DNA from: Thermohalobaculum sp039817245
Lineage (GTDB): Bacteria > Pseudomonadota > Alphaproteobacteria > Rhodobacterales > Rhodobacteraceae
Length of the DNA: 5,157 nt
Assembly (NCBI GenBank): GCA_039817245.1
Contig: JBCBWF010000358.1
Coordinates: 1-5,157, forward strand
Reading direction: 5' to 3'
Below are positions 1 to 4,375 of the stretch, piece by piece. The translations under genes were made by a program, and so were the position numbers. Numbering within the stretch: position 1 is the stretch's first letter; each line of letters starts with the position of its first letter. Below the pieces are notes generated by a model. That model did not search any database and was not told the origin of the DNA. It saw nothing but the letters and a program-made list of their open reading frames with translations.

Positions 1-21
1 GCGAGGAATCTGCTTCTGTGA
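1..21 (+). CDS. Possible 3' end of an upstream gene
   Basis: Reading from base 1 gives six codons (A-R-N-L-L-L) followed by TGA at 19-21, which directly abuts the ATG at 22. This TGAATG junction is what a translationally coupled upstream gene would look like. In PAAT-type ABC operons the gene before the ATPase is often a second permease or the solute-binding protein, but six residues cannot identify it. The fragment could also be non-coding leader. Confidence 0.3.
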   Translation, partial: ARNLLL

Positions 22-765
22 ATGCCACCCATGAGCGATCCCGTCATCCAGCTGCGCGATGTGACGAAGATGTTCGGCGCCTTTCGCGCGCTGAACGCGG
101 TGTCGCTCGCGGTGCATGCCGGCGAGAAGATCGTGGTCTGCGGGCCCTCCGGCTCGGGCAAGTCCACGCTGATCCGCTGCATCAACCGGCTGGAGGCGCA
201 TGACGGCGGCGAGATCGCGGTGGACGGGGTGGTGCTGGATGACCGCTCCGCCGCCAAGGTGCGCCGCGAGGTGGGCATGGTGTTCCAGCAGTTCAACCTT
301 TTCCCGCATCTGACGGTGCTGCGGAACCTGACCCTCGGCCCGATGCGGGTGCGCGGGCTCGACGAGGCGGAGGCGACGGCGCGCGCGATGGAGTATCTGG
401 CCCGCGTGCGGATCCCGGAGCAGGCGGAGAAGTATCCCGCCCAGCTCTCCGGCGGGCAGCAGCAGCGCGTGGCGATCGCGCGCGCGCTCTGCATGGAGCC
501 GCGGATCATGCTCTTCGACGAGCCGACCTCGGCGCTCGACCCGGAGATGATCGCGGAGGTGCTGGAGGTGATGGCAGAGCTTGCGCGCACCGGCATGACG
601 ATGATCGTCGTCACCCACGAGATGGGCTTCGCGCGGCGGGTGGCGGACCGGATGGTGTTCATGGACAAGGGCGAGATCGTGGAGGAGGCGCCGCCGGAGA
701 CCTTCTTCACCGCGCCCGAGAGCGAGCGCTGCCGGATCTTTCTGCAGCAGATTTTGGGGCACTAG
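22..765 (+). CDS. Polar amino acid ABC transporter, ATP-binding protein (GlnQ/HisP/AapP type)
   Basis: This is the cytoplasmic ATPase of an amino-acid-type ABC importer, which hydrolyses ATP to drive uptake through the permease encoded next. All nucleotide-binding motifs are intact (numbered from the ATG at 22): Walker A GPSGSGKST 41-49, Q-loop VFQQFNLFPH around Q89, ABC signature LSGGQQQR 142-149, Walker B IMLFDEPTSALDP with D166 and E167, and the switch histidine H199 in VVTHEM. The NLFPH and LSGGQQQRVAIARAL wording is typical of the PAAT subfamily, and the 247-residue length is normal. Two in-frame starts exist: ATG 22 (MPPMSDP) and ATG 31 (MSDPVIQL). The first abuts the preceding TGA and lies closer to the only purine-rich stretch (GAGGA, 3-7). 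The second would give the more family-like N-terminus. Function is secure; the substrate is not. Confidence 0.95.
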   Translation: MPPMSDPVIQLRDVTKMFGAFRALNAVSLAVHAGEKIVVCGPSGSGKSTLIRCINRLEAHDGGEIAVDGVVLDDRSAAKVRREVGMVFQQFNLFPHLTVLRNLTLGPMRVRGLDEAEATARAMEYLARVRIPEQAEKYPAQLSGGQQQRVAIARALCMEPRIMLFDEPTSALDPEMIAEVLEVMAELARTGMTMIVVTHEMGFARRVADRMVFMDKGEIVEEAPPETFFTAPESERCRIFLQQILGH

Positions 766-766
766 G

Positions 767-1504
767 ATGCGCGGGCTTCTGATCGCGGCGCCGGTGCTGC
801 TGCTGGGGGGCTGCTCGGCGAACTGGGGCTGGTATGTGGTGGATCCGACCACGGCCTCGGGGCAGACGAACCTGATGTTCCTGCTCGGCGGGCTCTGGCA
901 GACGATCCTGCTCAGCCTCACCGCCATCGCGATCTCGATCACGCTGGGGCTGCTGGTGGCGCTGCCGGGGCTCTCCTCGAACCCGTGGCTGCGCGCGATC
1001 AACCGGGTCTATGTGGAGCTGGTGCGCGCGGTGCCGCTGCTGGTGCTGATCCTCTGGGTCTATTACGGCCTGCCGGTGGTGGCGGATATCTCCATCGGGG
1101 TGTTCTGGGCCGGGGTGATCGCGCTCGCACTCTCCGACAGCGCGTTCCAGGCAGAGATCTTCCGCGCCGGCATCCAGTCCACCCCGCGGGGCCAGCTTGA
1201 GGCGGCGCGGGCGATCTCGCTCGGCTATGTGGACACCATGCGCTACGTGGTGCTGCCCCAGGCGATCCGGCGGATCCTGCCCGCGCTCGGCAACCAGTTC
1301 GTCTTCGTGCTGAAGATGTCGTCGCTGGTCTCGGTGATCGGCATGCAGGAGCTGACGCGGCGGGCCAACGAGCTGGTGGTCACCGAGTACCGGCCGCTTG
1401 AAATCTACACGGTGCTGGTGCTCGAGTATCTGGCATTGATCCTGATCGTCTCGGCCGGCGTGCGGCGGCTGGAGACGCGGATGCGCGCCGATGAGCGAGG
1501 ATAG
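767..1504 (+). CDS. Amino acid ABC transporter permease (HisM/GlnP family) with lipobox-like N-terminus
   Basis: This inner-membrane channel subunit starts 1 nt after the ATPase stop. Of its 245 residues, about 36-66, 85-103, 109-126, 175-195 and 213-232 are strongly hydrophobic and fit a five-segment BPD_transp_1 permease. The cytoplasmic EAA loop that docks on the ATPase is clear at 145-164 (E-A-A, G153, L-P at 163-164). It is followed by a conserved PALGNQFVFVLKMSSLVSVIG stretch typical of PAAT permeases. Unusually, residues 1-20 read as a short lipoprotein-type signal: R2, a hydrophobic run, then LLGGC with Cys16 and Ser17. The following NWGWYVVDP segment lies before the first core helix. 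Translation is probably coupled to the ATPase; the only Shine-Dalgarno-like run is GGGG at 756-759. The bound amino acid or analogue cannot be inferred. No solute-binding protein is encoded in the window. Confidence 0.93.
   Translation: MRGLLIAAPVLLLGGCSANWGWYVVDPTTASGQTNLMFLLGGLWQTILLSLTAIAISITLGLLVALPGLSSNPWLRAINRVYVELVRAVPLLVLILWVYYGLPVVADISIGVFWAGVIALALSDSAFQAEIFRAGIQSTPRGQLEAARAISLGYVDTMRYVVLPQAIRRILPALGNQFVFVLKMSSLVSVIGMQELTRRANELVVTEYRPLEIYTVLVLEYLALILIVSAGVRRLETRMRADERG
1497..1501 (+). promoter_or_regulatory. Ribosome binding site for the CMD-like gene
   Basis: GAGGA lies 6 nt before the ATG at 1508, inside the last codons of the permease gene. This supports the 1508 start and translation from a shared mRNA. 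Confidence 0.6.
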
Positions 1505-1507
1505 CGG

Positions 1508-2089
1508 ATGAGTGCCTGGATCCGGATGATCGCGGATGCGGAGGCCGATGCGGACCTGGCGGACGCGCTGGCAGGGGCGCGCACGCCGCACGGGACGGTG
1601 GACAATGTGCTGCGCGTCCACTCGCTGCGCCCCAACACGATGCGCGGGCACATGATCCTCTACAAGGCGGCGCTGCACGACCCGGCGAACACGCTGCCCC
1701 TGTGGCTGCAGGAGGTGGTGGCGAGCTATGTCTCGATCCTCAACGACTGCGCCTATTCGTTATCCAATCACTGGGCCAATGCGCGGCATCTGATGGGCGA
1801 CGCGGCGCGGGCGGATGCGATCGGCGCGGCGCTGGAGGCGCGGCGGCCGCAGGATGCGCTGGATGGGCGGGAGCTGGCGCTGATGCGCTACGCCGAGAAG
1901 CTCACCCTGCGCCCCGGCGAGATGCAGGCGGCGGATGTGGCGGCGCTGCGCGAGGCGGGGCTCGACGACGGCGAGATCCTCGAGGCCAACCAGATCGTCT
2001 GCTACTTCAACTATGTCAATCGCAGCATCAACGGGCTGGGGGTGACCACCGAGGGCGATGTCGTCGGCTACTACGCCGAGAGCGGCTGA
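1508..2089 (+). CDS. AhpD/carboxymuconolactone decarboxylase-like (peroxidase-related) protein lacking one motif cysteine
   Basis: This 193-residue soluble protein belongs to the all-helical AhpD-like/CMD superfamily, close in layout to 'peroxidase-related enzymes'. An N-terminal helical part with VDNVLRVHSLRPNTMRGHMILYKAAL leads into the signature segment LQEVVASYVSILNDCAYSLSNHW. By spacing, E69, C81 and H88 match the relay Glu, first Cys and distal His of AhpD. The second Cys of the usual CxxC is Ser84 (codon TCG, 1757-1759), and the position of the AhpD histidine just before it is Tyr83. A classical two-cysteine peroxidase cycle therefore looks impossible. The C-terminal half carries the usual helix-turn-helix of the fold (AALREAGLDDGEILEANQIVCYFNYVNRSINGLGV). 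The start is 3 nt after the permease stop, with a good ribosome site. The family assignment is fairly firm. The reaction is unknown: non-redox CMD-type chemistry or a structural/regulatory role are possible. Confidence 0.85.
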   Translation: MSAWIRMIADAEADADLADALAGARTPHGTVDNVLRVHSLRPNTMRGHMILYKAALHDPANTLPLWLQEVVASYVSILNDCAYSLSNHWANARHLMGDAARADAIGAALEARRPQDALDGRELALMRYAEKLTLRPGEMQAADVAALREAGLDDGEILEANQIVCYFNYVNRSINGLGVTTEGDVVGYYAESG

Positions 2090-2091
2090 GC

Positions 2092-2100
2092 GGGAGGAGG
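2092..2100 (+). promoter_or_regulatory. Strong ribosome binding site fixing the oxygenase start
   Basis: GGGAGGAGG ends 5 nt before ATG 2106. It makes 2106 the start rather than an in-frame GTG/ATG-type codon at 2058 that would overlap the preceding gene. The family's N-terminal IPVIDIAPL motif also begins shortly after 2106. Confidence 0.75.
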
Positions 2101-2105
2101 CGGGC

Positions 2106-3068
2106 ATGGCCTATGCCGAGGCGAAGGTGCTGGGCGCGGAGATCCCGGTGATCGACATCGCGCCGCTGCGCGACGGCTCCGATCCGCGCGGGGTGGCCGC
2201 GGCGCTGCATGCCGCGAGCCAGGGGCTGGGCTTCATCTACATCACCGGCCACGGCGTGGAGGATGGGGTGATCGCGGCTGCGCGCGCCGCCGCCTACCGG
2301 TTCTTCCGGGCGGATCCGGCGGAGAAGGCGGCGGTGCGGGTCTCGGGCTCGCATCGCGGCTGGATCGCGCAGGGCGGCGCGAAGATGCAGGACGACGCCA
2401 AGGCGGACCTGAAGGAGAGCTTCGTCTGGGGCTGGCAGGATGCGGCGGGCGCGACGCCGGAGGACCATGCGCTGCGAGGGGCGAACCGCTGGCCGGGCTT
2501 CCTGCCGGAGATGGAACCCGCGGCGATGGCCTATTTCCACGGCGCGCATGATGTGGCGCATGCGCTGATGCGGGGTTTCGCGCTGGGGCTGGATCTGGCG
2601 CCGGAGTTCTTTCTGCGCAGTGCCGACCGGCCGCTCAGCCGGGCCTCCTTCGTCTACTACCCGGCGCAGCCCGAGAGTGCGGGGGCGGATCAGTTCGGCG
2701 TCGGGCCCCATACGGATTTCGGCGTGCTGACGGTGCTCTGTCAGGACGATGTCGGCGGGCTGCAGGTGCAGGATGCCCGCGGCGAGTGGGTGCATGCGCC
2801 CCCCGTTCCCGGCTCGATGATCGTGAACGTCGCCGACTTGTTGGCGCGCTGGACGGGCGGGGCCTACAAGTCGACGCCGCACCGGGTGGTGAACCGCTCC
2901 GGGCGCGAGCGGCTCTCGCTGGTGCTGGCCTATGACCCGAACCCCGAGACAGTGATCGATGCGCGGGAGATCTTCGGGGCGGATTGCGCGCGCGCCGAGG
3001 CGCCGATCACCTGCGGAGATTACCTCGTCTGGCGCTTCGGCAAGGCCTTCGCCTATCGCAAGGGCTGA
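2106..3068 (+). CDS. Isopenicillin N synthase family Fe(II)/2-oxoglutarate-type oxygenase
   Basis: This 320-residue cytoplasmic non-haem iron oxygenase is of the plant/fungal-like DIOX_N plus 2OG-FeII_Oxy architecture. Residues 11-21 (AEIPVIDIAPL) open the DIOX_N domain, and LGFIYITGHGV at 41-51 is its usual second block. In the C-terminal jelly-roll domain the iron triad is visible as H202 and D204 (PHTDFGVLTVL) and H259 (STPHRVVN). R269 and S271 in RERLSL form the R-x-S pair that binds the 2-oxoglutarate carboxylate. NVADLLARWTGGAYKSTPHRV is a family hallmark. Most members couple O2 and 2-oxoglutarate to hydroxylation, ring formation or C-C cleavage; IPNS itself uses no 2-oxoglutarate. The retained R-x-S is compatible with either, since IPNS has it too. 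The gene lies 16 nt after the CMD-like gene and 2 nt before the next, so it belongs to a transporter-linked catabolic or modifying operon. The substrate is unknown; antibiotic synthesis is unlikely because no peptide synthetase is nearby. Confidence 0.9.
   Translation: MAYAEAKVLGAEIPVIDIAPLRDGSDPRGVAAALHAASQGLGFIYITGHGVEDGVIAAARAAAYRFFRADPAEKAAVRVSGSHRGWIAQGGAKMQDDAKADLKESFVWGWQDAAGATPEDHALRGANRWPGFLPEMEPAAMAYFHGAHDVAHALMRGFALGLDLAPEFFLRSADRPLSRASFVYYPAQPESAGADQFGVGPHTDFGVLTVLCQDDVGGLQVQDARGEWVHAPPVPGSMIVNVADLLARWTGGAYKSTPHRVVNRSGRERLSLVLAYDPNPETVIDAREIFGADCARAEAPITCGDYLVWRFGKAFAYRKG
3060..3064 (+). promoter_or_regulatory. Ribosome binding site for the M29/NicX-like gene
   Basis: AAGGG lies 6 nt before ATG 3071, within the last codons of the oxygenase gene. 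It supports 3071 over an upstream in-frame codon at 2984 that would overlap the oxygenase by 85 nt. Confidence 0.55.
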
Positions 3069-3070
3069 GC

Positions 3071-4126
3071 ATGGGGGCGCTGGAGGAGGGCGCGCGGAAC
3101 CTCGTGGTCGGCTGCGGCGGGTTCCGTGCGGGGCAGCGGGTGCTGGTGGTGTGCGAGGATCCGGCCCTCGGCTGGCATGACGCGGCGGCCCCCGAGGCGG
3201 TGGCGCGCTGCCTCGCCGCGATCGGGGCGGAAGCGACGCTGCTGCCTGTGGCCGGGCCGGAGGCGGGGATGCCGCCGGCGGTCGCCGCCGCGATGGACGC
3301 GCATGACGGCACCATCTTCTTCGCCCGCATCGGGGATCAGGACCGGTTCGCGGCGCGCGATCCCGGCCGGACGGTGGTGATGAGCTATGCGCGCACGGCG
3401 GAGGCGCTGGCCTCCGATTTCGGCCGCCTGCCCCATGGCATGATGGTCGCGCTGAAGGAGGCGGTGGAGGCGCTGTGCGACGGGGTGCGGCAGGTGCGGA
3501 TCTCCTGTCCGCTCGGGACCGCGCTTGAGGGCGAGACCGGGGCGCTGGCGCTCGACGATGTCTCGATCCGGCGCTTTCCGCTCTGCGTGCCGCGCCCGCT
3601 CCCGGCGGCGGGGCTGGAGGGGCGTGTGGCGCTGGCGCGGTGGCTGACGCCCACGGGCTCGCGCGCCTATGCGCCTGCCTGGCTCGCGCTCGAGGAGACC
3701 GTGTTCGCCGTGATCGCGGGCGGTCGGGTGCAGCGCTACGAGGGGCCGGCGCGGCTCGTCGCGGCGGTCGAGGCGCATTACGCCGCGGTGGCCGGGCGCT
3801 TCGACATCGATCCGGGCGTGGTGCATTCCTGGCATGCAGGCATCCATCCGGGCTGTGCCTATGGCGAGCCGGCGGCGGAGGACCCGGACCGCTGGTCGAA
3901 CAGCCTCTTCGGCAGCCCGCGCTTTCTGCATTTCCACACCTGCGGGGACTACGCGCCGGGCGAGATCTGCTGGATGGTGCAGGACCCGACGATCGTGCTC
4001 GACGGTGTCGATCTCTGGCGCGGCGGCAGGCTCGTGGCGGGGGCGCTGGAGGGGCAGGGCGCGTTCTTCGACACGGCGCCGGGGCTGCGTGAGGCGCTTG
4101 GCCGCCGGGTCGAGGCGATCGGGTAG
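3071..4126 (+). CDS. Aminopeptidase T (M29) / NicX-like putative metalloenzyme
   Basis: This 351-residue soluble protein has an N-terminal Rossmann-like half with GARNLVVGCGGFRAGQRVLVVCEDP at 7-31, IGAEATLLPV at 51-60 and RTVVMSYARTAEALASDFGRLPHGMMVALKEA around 100-131. This resembles the M29 aminopeptidase N-terminal domain. The conserved-looking C-terminal part holds five histidines within 38 residues: H252, H255 and H259 in VHSWHAGIHPG, and H287 and H289 in GSPRFLHFHTCG. They are followed by APGEICWMVQDPTIVLDG (295-312). This order resembles both M29 peptidases and the related 2,5-dihydroxypyridine 5,6-dioxygenase NicX, which shares the fold. My remembered alignment suggests the metal ligands are not identical to either, so peptidase or ring-cleaving activity is only a hypothesis. 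The start is 2 nt after the oxygenase stop; it is the last gene of the operon. It may well be annotated as 'hypothetical protein' or 'leucyl aminopeptidase'. Confidence 0.75.
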   Translation: MGALEEGARNLVVGCGGFRAGQRVLVVCEDPALGWHDAAAPEAVARCLAAIGAEATLLPVAGPEAGMPPAVAAAMDAHDGTIFFARIGDQDRFAARDPGRTVVMSYARTAEALASDFGRLPHGMMVALKEAVEALCDGVRQVRISCPLGTALEGETGALALDDVSIRRFPLCVPRPLPAAGLEGRVALARWLTPTGSRAYAPAWLALEETVFAVIAGGRVQRYEGPARLVAAVEAHYAAVAGRFDIDPGVVHSWHAGIHPGCAYGEPAAEDPDRWSNSLFGSPRFLHFHTCGDYAPGEICWMVQDPTIVLDGVDLWRGGRLVAGALEGQGAFFDTAPGLREALGRRVEAIG

Positions 4127-4163
4127 GCCGCTCCCCGGTCGGTGCGGTTCGCGGGGGATGGGG

Positions 4164-4188
4164 TGCGGCCGCTCCCTCCCACGTCATT
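4164..4188. repeat. Left arm of 25-bp inverted repeat
   Basis: This arm begins TGCGGCCGCTCCC and ends CCCACGTCATT. It pairs with 4290-4314 at 24 of 25 positions; the single mismatch is at 4177, opposite 4301. Pairing stops at both ends of the arm, so the boundary is sharp. Confidence 0.85.
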
Positions 4189-4207
4189 GTGTATCGCGGT
4201 GTATGAA

Positions 4208-4226
4208 CACTCGATGAGCTCGAGTG
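4208..4226. repeat. Small hairpin inside the AT-richer core
   Basis: CACTCGA at 4208-4214 and TCGAGTG at 4220-4226 form a perfect 7-bp stem with a 5-nt loop. An alternative 4-bp stem GTGT/ACAC (4199-4202 with 4207-4210) overlaps it, so the two cannot form together. There is also a GTGTAT direct repeat at 4189-4194 and 4199-4204. These may simply reflect the element's structure. Confidence 0.45.
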
Positions 4227-4286
4227 CGTTGCCGATATTCACTATTCGATCGCTCTAAGTTTACTATTTGGTCTCGATTGGCGCTC

Positions 4287-4292
4287 TATAAT
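4287..4292 (+). promoter_or_regulatory. Perfect -10-like TATAAT at the right inner edge of the element
   Basis: TATAAT overlaps the first three bases of the right arm. No good TTGACA lies at 16-18 bp. The best upstream candidates are TTGGTC at 4268-4273 (13-bp spacing) and TTACTA at 4261-4266 (20-bp spacing). It would transcribe outward to the right, antisense to the convergent - strand gene. It is weak as a promoter call because the -35 is poor. Confidence 0.25.
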
Positions 4293-4314
4293 GACGTGGG
4301 TGGGAGCGGCCGCA
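4290..4314. repeat. Right arm of 25-bp inverted repeat
   Basis: This is the reverse-complement partner of 4164-4188. It reads AATGACGTGGG at its inner end and GAGCGGCCGCA at its outer end, with one mismatch (T4301). Confidence 0.85.
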
Positions 4315-4345
4315 GGGAGGTGTCCGGAGCGGCCGCTGAATGACA

Positions 4346-4360
4346 GGGGCGCGTCGCCCC
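4346..4360 (-). terminator. GC-rich hairpin downstream of the molybdenum hydroxylase gene
   Basis: GGGGCG and CGCCCC form a 6-bp perfect stem with a 3-nt loop, 15 nt beyond the - strand stop. In the RNA it is followed by UGUCAUU, only a weak U-run. It therefore fits an imperfect intrinsic terminator or a 3'-end stabilising hairpin. Confidence 0.4.
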
Positions 4361-4375
4361 CGCCCCAGGCGCGGA

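Larger units (their letters stand above)
4164..4314. mobile_element. Candidate 151-bp MITE-like element with terminal inverted repeats
   Basis: The 25-bp near-perfect inverted arms enclose a 101-bp core (4189-4289) of about 47% GC by hand count, strikingly AT-rich beside the genes on either side. The ends read TG...CA, and GGG occurs immediately outside both (4161-4163 and 4315-4317), compatible with a 3-bp target duplication. No plausible protein is encoded inside, so it would depend on a transposase elsewhere. TG/CA ends with a 3-bp duplication recall the IS3 family, but no such family can be assigned from this alone. Alternatives are a long-stem bidirectional terminator or a structured-RNA locus. 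The GGG match could be chance in such G-rich flanks. Confidence 0.42.
4126..4334. repeat. Four copies of GGCCGCTCC, two per side in inverted orientation
   Basis: GGCCGCTCC occurs at 4126-4134 and 4167-4175. Its reverse complement GGAGCGGCC occurs at 4303-4311 and 4326-4334. The inner pair belongs to the 25-bp arms. The outer pair extends as GGCCGCTCC-CC-GG on the left and CCGGAGCGGCC on the right, so it can pair over 11 bp with a 2-nt bulge. The outer left copy begins on the last base of the + strand stop codon. The outer pair alone would resemble a terminator-like stem for two converging genes. Confidence 0.6.

Noticed and set aside
767..829. A separate small lipoprotein gene preceding the permease
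   Set aside because: There is no stop codon between the lipobox-like start and the permease core; the frame is continuous and no better internal ribosome site is seen.
707..1678. - strand open frame of about 323 codons across the permease
   Set aside because: It is antisense to the motif-bearing permease and ATPase end. Its composition (Arg, His, Gln, Asp repeats) is typical of a shadow frame.
2028..4187. Very long - strand open frame of about 719 codons
   Set aside because: It lies wholly antisense to two genes with clear family motifs. It is rich in Arg/Pro/Ala as expected from high-GC shadow frames, and shows no domain.
4164..4336. GCGGCCGC palindromes as a specific regulatory repeat
   Set aside because: The same 8-mer occurs inside coding sequence at 1843-1850 and 4805-4812, so on its own it is expected in this composition. 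Only the longer arms are notable.
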